Below the pieces are notes generated by a model that made no database searches, was not told where the DNA came from, and saw only the letters and a program-made list of their open reading frames with translations. Below, in pieces: positions 44,388 to 56,392 of a DNA stretch of 64,000 nucleotides (positions within the stretch are counted from its first letter, which is position 1; every line of letters begins with the position of its first letter). A program made the position numbers and the translations under genes. The stretch is taken from contig DUMO01000043.1 of NCBI GenBank assembly GCA_012839865.1, forward strand, positions 1 to 64,000, read 5' to 3'. The DNA is from Clostridiaceae bacterium (GTDB taxonomy: Bacteria; Bacillota; Clostridia; CAYPLH01; DUMO01).

Positions 44388-47300
44388 TCATAGTTCTCCA
44401 CATAATGCCAAAGTTCTTTCCACCAGAACCATAAACTCCGCTCTTGTCAGATTTTCACGGGGTTTGAGCTCATTGCCTGTTATATTGAACATAATGCCGT
44501 TTTGCAGCGCAAATTCCACTCTTTCCAGTAAGTCCTCCGAAACCTTGTCCATATCGCTGAATAAATTCAGGCCTCTTACCGCCGGGATTGCCAAAGTTCC
44601 CTTTTTCAGTTCATACAGCCTGACAGCCATTGCAATTGCAGCTTCCCTTGTGCAATAATCCTCAGCTGCAAAGCTCTTTGTCATGATTTTCGACCTGACA
44701 GCCATATTCATGTAATTGTCATTATAATCAGCTTTCAGAATATCCATTATTATCTTTACCGCTTCCCCTGCGCTGATTTTCGCATCAGGCAAAAAGTAAG
44801 CTCCAGGCAAGCTTGTAAGGATGTAATTTTTCAGTACATTCTTGACAGACTGCTCATATACATGGCCCCTTAAGTCTTTGTACTGCTCTTTTGCTCTTTC
44901 CGTTGCCTGTATAAAATGCCCTGGTTCTGTTATATCAACGTTTGTTTGAAGCCTGCCGCCAACATAATCCAGGCTTTGGGCACCAACGTTTTCCCACCTG
45001 TTTGACCCTGTTTTCCGGAAATACACACCGGACAGGGATAAATCCTGATTACCTGCTGTCGTGAGGCCTACTCCCATGGGGGTTGCCAGGTAATCAACAG
45101 GAAAAACCGTGCTTTCAGCTCTTGCGCTTATCTCAATATAAAAAGGTTTGTCCAGGGGATCAATATTTTCATATCCATCAAAACTGCTTCTTCCTACTTC
45201 CAAAATATATTCATAGTCCTTGTACCGGCTTGCAAGAAATCTGTCTATGTCTGAATCAAACATTCCCGGCCTTATGGTAATCTTGCAAAAAGCCGTGATT
45301 ATTTCTATGTTTTCTTTCATGGTGTCAAGAGCTTTAAAAAGTTTTTGGGATACTGCAATTGACACACATGACGCGCCCTCGGGCATGGTAATAAGCTCAA
45401 TTACATAGTCCTGCCTGTTGTCTGTCCGCATATATTCAATAAATCTGTCTGCATTTACCCCGGTAACCCTGACTATCCACTTTCCGTTAACAGGGTAGGA
45501 GCCTTTTTCAATAAAATCCCCTGTAATTACTTTGTCGGTATCCTGGTCCGAGTCATAATCGTCATAACTTCTTTTTGTCCTGACAACAACACTTTGCGTG
45601 GGTTCGGACATAAGATTCTTTACGGGATCATATGCATACAATCTTGCAAAATATCTTGTGTTGGATCTCAAATCTTCCACCAGATATTCTGATACATTTC
45701 CAAGAGTGATTCTTACAGGATCCCTGTACTCCATATTGGTTGCTATCTCCAGCACATACTCCATGTTTTCCTGGATCAGCCATTCAAACATTACTGAATT
45801 CTTAGAAATTGCATCCGGAATGTTTTTAACCCCAAACCCCAAAGGTGTCGGAGGTGGCAGGTAATCCAGAGTTCTTACCACAAGGGAATCGCTCCAGTCA
45901 GATACGGCAGTATTCCCCGACTCATTATTGAATTCAGCCTGTATCCAGAAATAATATGTGGTGGCAGGCTGCAAACCTTCCACCCTGTAAAAACTTTTGA
46001 ACCTTATATCTTCATATTTTACCCGGATTGATTGCTTGGCAGAGTTTATATTATCCACTGTCCCGTATCTGATATTGTAGTTGTACCCAGGTCTGTAGTT
46101 CCATGAAATATCTATATAGGTATCCCCCGCAAAACCATATGTGAAAACAGGTACAACAGGCTTTTCAGGCGGCACCGTAAGTTCTGGACCTGTGGTAATT
46201 ATAATGGGCTCTGAAGGTCCTGATACAATATCCGACCTTCTTCTTACTGCCCTTACCCACACTATATAGGATGTATTTGGCTCAAGGCCGTCTATCAGAA
46301 TATCCACATTGTGTTTCTTATACACATTCGGGTTGGTTTCATATGGAGCATTAAGTTTTGGGTCCTCCCAGGGGTCGTTGGGTACTAAAGGTATATCAAT
46401 CTTTTTTTCCGGTTCTGTGGATGCAATAAGTGTCCTGATGTCATCGGCAGTCATACCATCCACATATTTAATACATCCCACATCCAGTTTTATTTCATTA
46501 TCATACTCCACAACCCTGTAATTGATATTGTCCGGCGGATTTGCCACAGGGTCATAATCGGGAATATCATTTGCAGATTTCCTGTTTGTTTCTACAAATA
46601 CCCACCTGTCCAGTTCGTAACTGTATTTTTCATACCACAGGTTTCTCACTTGCAGGACTGCAAAATTACTGCCAATCATGTATTGTCCCTGCAGATCTTT
46701 TTTAACCATAAAAGGCGGCCTTTCTGGTATCAGTGGCGGGTAAATCCTGCCTTCGGCAGGCGTTACGACTATTTTCACTGAAGGTGCTGACTCATATGTG
46801 ACTTCCTTGAGCTGCCCGTCCACAATATCTATAAATACCTTCCTTGCAACTATTTTTATGTAATATGTCGTGTTCGGAATCAAATTGGTTAAACCATATT
46901 TATAACCCACAATTGCAGTCCCGTTAAGCACCTGGTTATACTGGGTCATTGACACATTGGATGCAATCTTCGAGGACTGGGGTGGATTATCTATCATGGA
47001 AGGGTCTGTAACCAGCCATATGTTATATGTTACGGACCTGTCCAGGGTGCCGTCGCCTTTCAAGGGCGCCCTCCACAAGAGAATCGCACTGGTTGGGGTA
47101 AGATTGTCCTGAAACCTTATTATATAATCCCCGGGTGCCCTGGCAAATTCGTCAACTATTTCCGGTGCAGGAGGAACTGCCGGTATTTCATCCTCCTTTA
47201 CAATAATCCTGTCGGACATTATAGTAACATTTCGGTAGACATTCTCTCCGTCCTTTGTAACTACTGCCCTGATTATATAATAATACCCCACATCATCCAC

Positions 47301-48311
47301 CGGCTGGTTAATGAAAAATGTATTACCGCTTGCAGAGGCTATATACTGTGGTACATCAGTTGTTCCTGGCACCCCCCTGTAAATCTGATAACTGATTTTT
47401 ATGTCACTGTCTCCTAATCCGGTAACCACCGGACTCCAATCAAGACGCCACACGGTTCCTGTTTCGGTGGAAGATACCTTTGTGGTTTTTACAAGAATAT
47501 AGCTGCTTGCTTCAACAACTTTTGTCTGGGGAGAACATTTGACCGAGCTATCCTGAATATCCGGCACTATTTTTATATAATAAACCCTGCCCGGGTCCCT
47601 GACTTTATGGATATACTCAAGCTTTCCTGTAGCTTCATTTACGGTAACCGTCTTCCCGGGGCCGATGTCATTCTGATTTATATATACCGGAGGAGTATTT
47701 GCAAAATCCTTTGTCTCTGATACATATATCCTGTAATCTATTCTCCGGTTCACATCCCATACATCATCCCACACAATCCTTAATTCATGTGAACCATATG
47801 TATAAGCTTCAATTTCAATGTCAGTCAACACCTTCAGTTTTACAGGCTGGCGGACTGACTCCAGACTGTTTACAATTTCGCCGCTTTCAGTCCTGTGGCT
47901 GTGGTATGCGGCAACATCAATATAATATATGGTACCGGATGAAAATCCCTTCATCCGCCTGTAGGACATTCCCTCAGCAGGGACAGGCACGTTCAGCTCT
48001 GTTACTACCGTAGAACGGCCTTGCCTGTAAGGCTTTTCTATAGGTTGGGAATAGAAATTCAAGAACCTCCCGACCACCGGTTGTTCCGGATTTACAGGAA
48101 ATATTGCGTCAAACCTCAAGTCCACATAATACCCGTCATACTCGTTATAGCCAATGGGAGGCTCTGTCTGGCCATCCTGGCCTTCCACCCTTACCATCCG
48201 CGGAGGAAGCTGCTGGCATGTATCCGTAAAAGCCAGCACATTCAAGGCCAGTATTTCTAAAATTATTATTAATGCAATTAATGCTGCCAGCACTTTTTTG
48301 AAAAATTTCAT
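44388..48311 (-). CDS. Large secreted fibronectin type III protein with SLH-like C terminus
   Basis: About 1307 residues. A signal peptide (MKFFKKVLAALIALIIILEI, cleavage near residue 30) is followed by serial fibronectin type III-like beta domains, seen as repeated NTTYYIKIVA, NTSYIVWVRAV, ATTYYFWIQAE and NTRYFARLYA strands. A C-terminal region of about 150 residues resembles degenerate S-layer homology repeats (FSDMDKVSEDLLERVEFALQ, RENLTRAEFMVLVERT). Likely attached to the cell wall or surface. The GGGTTTGC-spaced AGGTGGG box supports the ATG at 48311; the frame extends 19 codons further. It starts ten bases after the stop of the 1615-residue upstream gene, so they form one operon. Confidence 0.85.
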   Translation of the reverse strand: MKFFKKVLAALIALIIILEILALNVLAFTDTCQQLPPRMVRVEGQDGQTEPPIGYNEYDGYYVDLRFDAIFPVNPEQPVVGRFLNFYSQPIEKPYRQGRSTVVTELNVPVPAEGMSYRRMKGFSSGTIYYIDVAAYHSHRTESGEIVNSLESVRQPVKLKVLTDIEIEAYTYGSHELRIVWDDVWDVNRRIDYRIYVSETKDFANTPPVYINQNDIGPGKTVTVNEATGKLEYIHKVRDPGRVYYIKIVPDIQDSSVKCSPQTKVVEASSYILVKTTKVSSTETGTVWRLDWSPVVTGLGDSDIKISYQIYRGVPGTTDVPQYIASASGNTFFINQPVDDVGYYYIIRAVVTKDGENVYRNVTIMSDRIIVKEDEIPAVPPAPEIVDEFARAPGDYIIRFQDNLTPTSAILLWRAPLKGDGTLDRSVTYNIWLVTDPSMIDNPPQSSKIASNVSMTQYNQVLNGTAIVGYKYGLTNLIPNTTYYIKIVARKVFIDIVDGQLKEVTYESAPSVKIVVTPAEGRIYPPLIPERPPFMVKKDLQGQYMIGSNFAVLQVRNLWYEKYSYELDRWVFVETNRKSANDIPDYDPVANPPDNINYRVVEYDNEIKLDVGCIKYVDGMTADDIRTLIASTEPEKKIDIPLVPNDPWEDPKLNAPYETNPNVYKKHNVDILIDGLEPNTSYIVWVRAVRRRSDIVSGPSEPIIITTGPELTVPPEKPVVPVFTYGFAGDTYIDISWNYRPGYNYNIRYGTVDNINSAKQSIRVKYEDIRFKSFYRVEGLQPATTYYFWIQAEFNNESGNTAVSDWSDSLVVRTLDYLPPPTPLGFGVKNIPDAISKNSVMFEWLIQENMEYVLEIATNMEYRDPVRITLGNVSEYLVEDLRSNTRYFARLYAYDPVKNLMSEPTQSVVVRTKRSYDDYDSDQDTDKVITGDFIEKGSYPVNGKWIVRVTGVNADRFIEYMRTDNRQDYVIELITMPEGASCVSIAVSQKLFKALDTMKENIEIITAFCKITIRPGMFDSDIDRFLASRYKDYEYILEVGRSSFDGYENIDPLDKPFYIEISARAESTVFPVDYLATPMGVGLTTAGNQDLSLSGVYFRKTGSNRWENVGAQSLDYVGGRLQTNVDITEPGHFIQATERAKEQYKDLRGHVYEQSVKNVLKNYILTSLPGAYFLPDAKISAGEAVKIIMDILKADYNDNYMNMAVRSKIMTKSFAAEDYCTREAAIAMAVRLYELKKGTLAIPAVRGLNLFSDMDKVSEDLLERVEFALQNGIMFNITGNELKPRENLTRAEFMVLVERTLALCGEL

Positions 48312-48321
48312 GCAAACCCAC

Positions 48322-51300
48322 CTATCTTGTTTTATCAAATACCTTCTCATATGCTGAAAGAAGTTCAATTACTGTAACCGCCTTTTGGGGTAAAAAGTTC
48401 CCTTTTCCGTCAAGGCTTAAAAATCCCAGGTCAACTGACAGATAAACTTTAGATAATGCCTTGTTGTCAATATTACCCTCATCATTTATAAAAATCAGCC
48501 TTGAAGGTCGGAATTTATCAATGTTCACACCGTTTTTCAAAGAATAGAGCCTTGCAAGTACCAAAGCTGCTTCCTGCCTGTTGATGCTCCTTTTTTCATT
48601 TCCAGCATCCAGTATGGTATCAAGCCCCAACACTTTGCATTTTGCTTTTAAGTCTTGTCCGGGTATGGCCTTCATACCCGAAAGTTTTTCAAAAATCAGC
48701 ACGGTATCTCTGACCGTAGCATTGCTGTAAAAATACATTGGGTTTTTTATTTCAAACACCTCTGTCAGGTTGTTTCGTGTTACAAAATCAGCTATATTTT
48801 CCGGGATACCGGCAAGTTCAGGCATATTTCCTTCGTCTTTTTTGCCCTTTAAGAGTGCAATACGGCCTGCCAACCTGGTATTGAACAAGGCTTTGCTGCC
48901 CAGAAATACCGTTTCACCTTCTATTTCCATCCACTTGCCTGTTCCCGGTGGTAAAACATATGGCCATATGTAACCCTGGCTGTTAAAAACATTCATTCCC
49001 ACCAAAACCGGATTATTCAAGGCTTCCATAGCTCTTTCGGAAAGAATGGATTCACCCAGAATATTATAAATATATATGGATAACTCCTGTTCCAACTCGC
49101 CAACAAGCTCTTCTATATACAGTCTGATTTCATCAATTGTCCCCAGAGCATTACTGTTGTACGGATTCATCAGGATGTCCAGCTTTGAATTAACCAAACC
49201 GGTTTTTTCATCAAAGAGGAATCCTTTAATGGCACTGTTTATCTCACCCCTGTTTTTTGCGACCCCCAGTACATCCACCAGAAAATCCATACATTCCGAA
49301 ACAGCCTCAAATCCGGCCGGAAGTCCTTGCACATTGGCCTGGCCATTCATAATTGTCAGTCTGATGAAGACATCATTTATGCCAGGGCTGACTGCTGCGC
49401 CTATGTAATCATATACCCTGGCACCTATAGACTCCGGCCGAATGGAAATTTCCGAAGTGTCCATCCTGATATTGAAGGATGTATTGGCGGCATTTAAAGA
49501 CTGTATTATGTTAAAGGGAATGTAAATTATATACTGTTCCTGCCCTGTAGATGCCTCATTGTAAACATGACCCTCCGAAATTTCTTCCAGGTCAAGAGTG
49601 TAGGTTTCAGAGCCGGAGTTTTCAATCATGCTGGAAACCCTGTCACTCTTTAGAAGAATTTTAATCGTCGGAGTGCTTCCCATATCCACCATCCAGTATG
49701 GCTGACTGTTCAGGCTGTCAATTCTGTCCATATACATAAGCTTCTTTAGCGTATCCTTCTCATTTTGCTCATAATCCTCTTTGTTAAATTCAGTCCTGGT
49801 GTCGCAGGGTCCGGCATACTTGGAGTAGTACACTTTGGTTGTATCCACTGCATCAACCTTTACAGACCGGACTTTTATATAGTATCGGGTATTGGACATA
49901 AGTTGGTTGTGGCCGGTTATCACCCCGTCTGTATATACCGGTATTGTCCTGATTCTGGCAAAGTAATTGCTGTAAGCGGTTCCTGCTGTCTCAAGAGTTT
50001 TCTCCACATGCCAGGAGGCTGTTTGCCTGTCGTTATTCAGGAACAATTCCAGGTCGCCATCGGTAAGTATGGTATAGTCAGCATCAGTTTCAGCCTTAAT
50101 GGCGAGCTCGTATTTATAGCCTGTCAGACCTTTCCAGGCGACCTCAATCTGGTGGCATCCGTCCCTGGTACTGAGATTGTAGCGTTCATAAACAGGTACA
50201 CCCTGGGCCAGGCTACGGTAAACCCGTACATCATATAATGAATTTTCCTTCAGGTTGTGTATGGTGGCATAATATTTATTGCCGTCCTTCACTATCTGGT
50301 AATTTGAAAGATCCAGCAGTTTAAAATCCGGTTTATTGTTCTCTTTCAGATATACCCTGTAGCTTCCGCTGTCCGGCACGGAACTGTCCTCCCATGACAG
50401 TTTGAGTACATAATCGTAAACCACTTCAATAGCAACAGGCTGATCAATCAGAGCCGTTGTCACAGGAATTGAAACCCATGCACTTTCCCTGCCATCTGTC
50501 CTGCTTATTGCCCTGATGCTGAAATAATACAGCCTGTTGGGCGATATCCAGCGGTCGATGGTATACCGGAAAACCTTTGTATCTTTATTGTATTCAAGAT
50601 TTATTTGTAGAGGGTCCCCTTCCGGGTTTATGTTGATCGGCCCTCCAAATGCCGCTATAAAACTCAGATAGGTTTGATCGTTTTGATAGTCTTCTATTAT
50701 CGCATCGGGTTTTACATAATCCGAAGTGCATATTATCTGATAAATTTCATTGGTTTCCCGTCTTGTCCACTCAAAGGAGACTATGGAGCCTGCAACTCCC
50801 GGTATTGCCCCGCTATCTCCTGCAACCCCAAAATCAACAGGAGCCAGGGGGCGTTTTGGATCTTCATCGGGTGTGCCGTTCAGGTCCCGTATGGTGGTAA
50901 CAGGGAGTACTGAAGTAAAATCCGATATCTTATCTTCCTGGCCTTCCACAACAAGGCGTGTCCTTACCATAAAGTAATATACACTGTTGGGCCGGATTTT
51001 ATGTCCGAATCTGTTTACAAGCTCCTGGCTTCTAAAGCTCTTGATTGATGCAGTGATTATGGTACTGGCTGCATCAAGACCCAAAAAATCGATTTCACCG
51101 CCAGGATCCTGGGTGGTTCCCAAAAGAATGAAAGAATCCGGATCAAGGCTTGTACTTATATAATAATCATAATATATATTTTTATTCGCAGCGCTTTTAG
51201 GTGCATAATAATTCCAATCCAGTTTCACCTTTTCCAGCGACAACACTATATAGTTGTCCCCGTTGCTGTCAATGGCATTTGCATTGAGCCTGAAATTCAG

Positions 51301-53169
51301 GGGCAGGGGGACATCCCTTTCAGCAGATGAAAGAGTGGTGAAACTGGTAGTAATTGACTTGCCGGACATATGCTCCTCATTGGTTGAACCTTTATGGGCT
51401 GCGCTTTTGGTTGTATACATTTGCAAGTAATAGACTGTATTAGGCAAAAGGAAATCAGGATATCCTTCGGCGTTGTTAATAATCTCGTCGCTTATCCCGT
51501 CGCTTTCCTCCCCGGTAAAAAGTTCAAACCCTTTAAGGACATATTCAAGCCGGTTTCCGTTCACTCTTACGTTCGGAGACCTTAGGTTGAAGTATTTAAC
51601 CAGCCTGAATCGTGGTTGGAACTGGCCATAAACCTTACCCTCTGCAACAAGGTATGGCGCAGGGTCCAGGTTCAGGTCCGTCTGGCTTGTGCTTAAAAGT
51701 ACGTGCATATATACATCGTGATCAGGGTCGGTGTTGCTGATGATAGTATCCCAATCGGAAGGCTTCTCCCAGGACAGCACAAAGTCGGTGGTTTTTTCGG
51801 TATAAACTTCTCCTGTATCAGGGTCCACCACTTCCCGTATGCTTAAAACGGGGTTTGTCACTTTCACATTCTGTGGAGCGGGAGGCCTGTTTGTGTCATC
51901 TTCAATTTTATACGGCAAAGGCTGGGATGTTATCCTGTCTCCTACACTGTCCGATTTTACCACAATCTTGTAGTATATAATATTGCTGATATTTAATCCG
52001 GTGATAATGGAAACTGCATAGGGGGACCCATAGGCAAAATAACTGTCATCCATGGTGTCTTTAACGTCCCAGTCTCCCGGAATCGAATCATCGTCTCCAG
52101 CCTGTATTTCATAATACAGCCTGGGCAGGTCGAGACTTCCCTGGTTCAATTTATAAATTTTAACATAAACATTATTCAAAGCATCCTTTGAAAGCTGAAA
52201 TCTGATCGGTGTATATGTGTAGGGAACTGCTCCCTGGAGCATACTCCCGTTCATCTGGGAAGGTGCTCCCACCGTAATGGCATTGACGTTTTCTCCCCTT
52301 GAGTCTTTGAAAACGGGCTTGATATTCATATAATAAACCGAACCCGGCAGTATATCCGAATCCGGAAGCTCGTATTCCTTTGGGTCGGGTAATTTTGCAC
52401 TTCCATCTTCTCTGCCTATAAGGTCAAAACTCAAGTACCCGTCATTATCAATATCCCTTACCCTGCATGCTACATTTTGCTCTCCCGAAGTTCTGGCCTC
52501 ATACCCTGCCGCTGATTTGTCAATAAGTATTGATTGTTGCAGGGACCCGCTGTTCAAGGTATTCCTGTTGCTTGAAATATTTATCCTGAACCCGAAGGAT
52601 GCAAGTTCCCGGTTGTCCCGGTAAACATTTCTTATCTGTTCCTCCATATGCGTAAGAGCCTGGTCAATATATACAAAAGAACTGCCGTCCCAGACTTTAG
52701 GCATTGCCCACCTCATGGCAAGACCCGGTTTGCTTCCGATTTCCCTTCCTCCTCCGGGAAGGTCGACATAATCCTGCCTGACAGGAGTCGAATAGAATGT
52801 AATATCCGGGCAAAAATACAGAAAGCCTTCTGCAATCTTGCGGCCCTGACCGTTCTCATCGTCAAAAATTTCAACCTTGATGTCATATATGTAATTGTTC
52901 TGTAATCCACCTATTTGAAATGAATTGCCTGTCTGGTTGACAATGACCTGCTCTTCTCCTTTTTCAGGGCTATGCCAGGTCACTTTTACAGACATTGCAT
53001 ATGATATCCCATCCCAGCGAAAAGTAACAGTCCCTGCCCGGTAATCCGTTACATAAACATTTACGGAAGAACCATTCGCCATAACCTGGCCGCCAAAACC
53101 GGGCAAAACCGAAAGAGACATTAAGAATGCTGCAAAAAACGCGAGGGCTTTCTTTATTTTAATGTACAT
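48322..53169 (-). CDS. Giant secreted fibronectin type III protein with SLH-like C terminus
   Basis: 1615 residues. A signal peptide (IKKALAFFAAFLMSLSVLPG, cleavage near residue 31) is followed by many FN3-like domains with the recurring strand pattern NTVYYLQMYTTKS, NSVYYFMVRTRL, NRLYYFSIRAIS, NTRYYIKVRSVK. After residue 1130 comes a long unassigned region, and the last 150 residues contain weak SLH-like repeats (INRQEAALVLARLYSLKNG, TVIELLSAYEKVF). Probably exported and surface bound. It is paralogous in design to the downstream gene. The RBS (GGAAG) is close to the ATG. No enzymatic domain, cohesin or dockerin was recognised. Confidence 0.85.
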   Translation of the reverse strand: MYIKIKKALAFFAAFLMSLSVLPGFGGQVMANGSSVNVYVTDYRAGTVTFRWDGISYAMSVKVTWHSPEKGEEQVIVNQTGNSFQIGGLQNNYIYDIKVEIFDDENGQGRKIAEGFLYFCPDITFYSTPVRQDYVDLPGGGREIGSKPGLAMRWAMPKVWDGSSFVYIDQALTHMEEQIRNVYRDNRELASFGFRINISSNRNTLNSGSLQQSILIDKSAAGYEARTSGEQNVACRVRDIDNDGYLSFDLIGREDGSAKLPDPKEYELPDSDILPGSVYYMNIKPVFKDSRGENVNAITVGAPSQMNGSMLQGAVPYTYTPIRFQLSKDALNNVYVKIYKLNQGSLDLPRLYYEIQAGDDDSIPGDWDVKDTMDDSYFAYGSPYAVSIITGLNISNIIYYKIVVKSDSVGDRITSQPLPYKIEDDTNRPPAPQNVKVTNPVLSIREVVDPDTGEVYTEKTTDFVLSWEKPSDWDTIISNTDPDHDVYMHVLLSTSQTDLNLDPAPYLVAEGKVYGQFQPRFRLVKYFNLRSPNVRVNGNRLEYVLKGFELFTGEESDGISDEIINNAEGYPDFLLPNTVYYLQMYTTKSAAHKGSTNEEHMSGKSITTSFTTLSSAERDVPLPLNFRLNANAIDSNGDNYIVLSLEKVKLDWNYYAPKSAANKNIYYDYYISTSLDPDSFILLGTTQDPGGEIDFLGLDAASTIITASIKSFRSQELVNRFGHKIRPNSVYYFMVRTRLVVEGQEDKISDFTSVLPVTTIRDLNGTPDEDPKRPLAPVDFGVAGDSGAIPGVAGSIVSFEWTRRETNEIYQIICTSDYVKPDAIIEDYQNDQTYLSFIAAFGGPININPEGDPLQINLEYNKDTKVFRYTIDRWISPNRLYYFSIRAISRTDGRESAWVSIPVTTALIDQPVAIEVVYDYVLKLSWEDSSVPDSGSYRVYLKENNKPDFKLLDLSNYQIVKDGNKYYATIHNLKENSLYDVRVYRSLAQGVPVYERYNLSTRDGCHQIEVAWKGLTGYKYELAIKAETDADYTILTDGDLELFLNNDRQTASWHVEKTLETAGTAYSNYFARIRTIPVYTDGVITGHNQLMSNTRYYIKVRSVKVDAVDTTKVYYSKYAGPCDTRTEFNKEDYEQNEKDTLKKLMYMDRIDSLNSQPYWMVDMGSTPTIKILLKSDRVSSMIENSGSETYTLDLEEISEGHVYNEASTGQEQYIIYIPFNIIQSLNAANTSFNIRMDTSEISIRPESIGARVYDYIGAAVSPGINDVFIRLTIMNGQANVQGLPAGFEAVSECMDFLVDVLGVAKNRGEINSAIKGFLFDEKTGLVNSKLDILMNPYNSNALGTIDEIRLYIEELVGELEQELSIYIYNILGESILSERAMEALNNPVLVGMNVFNSQGYIWPYVLPPGTGKWMEIEGETVFLGSKALFNTRLAGRIALLKGKKDEGNMPELAGIPENIADFVTRNNLTEVFEIKNPMYFYSNATVRDTVLIFEKLSGMKAIPGQDLKAKCKVLGLDTILDAGNEKRSINRQEAALVLARLYSLKNGVNIDKFRPSRLIFINDEGNIDNKALSKVYLSVDLGFLSLDGKGNFLPQKAVTVIELLSAYEKVFDKTR

Positions 53170-53373
53170 AAACTTCCGACTCCAATAACAAGTTAAATTC
53201 CCGGAAAGTCACTTGCAACTTCTCAGGTAGTGATTATTAATATTCATTATCTATATCGGAAAGTAAGTGCTATCAGTTTAGGAAAAATAAGCGCAAGACA
53301 GGGTATGGTTCTGAGCAATATAAGCACGCACGTGAAAAAATGAAATGTGTGCAGAACAATAACACAACACCGG

Positions 53374-53772
53374 TTAACTCCTTTTGCGTGTTACCTTCAA
53401 CCGTGCCATGGCCCTTGTCAAAGCAGCTTTGGAATGATTATAGTCCACCTTCTGCCTTAATCTTTCCTCCGCCCTTTGTTTAGCAGCCAAAGCCCTGTTC
53501 ACATCTATTTCATATGGCCATTCGGCAGTATCGGCAAGTACCACAACCCTATCCCGTGTAACCTCTATAAAGCCTTCACCCAATGCGGCATCCATCCATT
53601 TCCCGTTGCTTTTGATTCTCACAGGGCCAATGTCAACCACTGAAACAACAGGGATATGCCCTGCCAGTATTCCCATTTCGCCTTCAGGAGTTTTTATAAC
53701 CAGTGATTCCACATACCCGGTGAAAAATTTCCTTTCAGGCGTAAATATTTCAAGAAAAAAAGTTTTCGCCAT
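53374..53772 (-). CDS. atpC: ATP synthase F1 epsilon subunit
   Basis: 132 residues: an N-terminal beta sandwich ([35 protein letters not shown]) and a C-terminal two-helix hairpin ([17 protein letters not shown]). It belongs to the F1 central stalk, couples rotation and inhibits ATP hydrolysis. The ATG at 53772 follows AGGTGGG. It is the last gene of the atp operon, about 100 bases after atpD. Confidence 0.95.
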   Translation of the reverse strand: MAKTFFLEIFTPERKFFTGYVESLVIKTPEGEMGILAGHIPVVSVVDIGPVRIKSNGKWMDAALGEGFIEVTRDRVVVLADTAEWPYEIDVNRALAAKQRAEERLRQKVDYNHSKAALTRAMARLKVTRKRS

Positions 53773-53874
53773 AAAACCCACCTGCCAAATTCATCAGCCA
53801 ATAGCATCAAAAATACTCATGTGCCATACCGGTTCCGGTATCCGCGAATGCCGCCGGCACCATGCACATCTTTT

Positions 53875-56167
<2,293 letters not shown>

Positions 56168-56392
56168 AAATATTTCACCAACTACCCATTTTGCGTGCTC
56201 CGGCATACCTATAAGGCACTTGTAACACACAAATTAAATTCTCGTAAACTATGCATTTTTCTCCGGCATGCTCTCAGGGTACCGCGAAATAATGCAATAA
56301 ACCTTCACCATTTATTCATTTTTGTCCGCTCCGGCAAGCCAAAAAAGCACCGGAAACCCAGGACAAATATTTCTCCTGCTTTTGTTTTATGA
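56168..56392. other. Wide spacer between atpA and atpG
   Basis: 225 bases without a gene. It contains three CTCCGGCA motifs (near 56199, 56262 and 56330). No ORF or terminator is evident. Confidence 0.45.
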
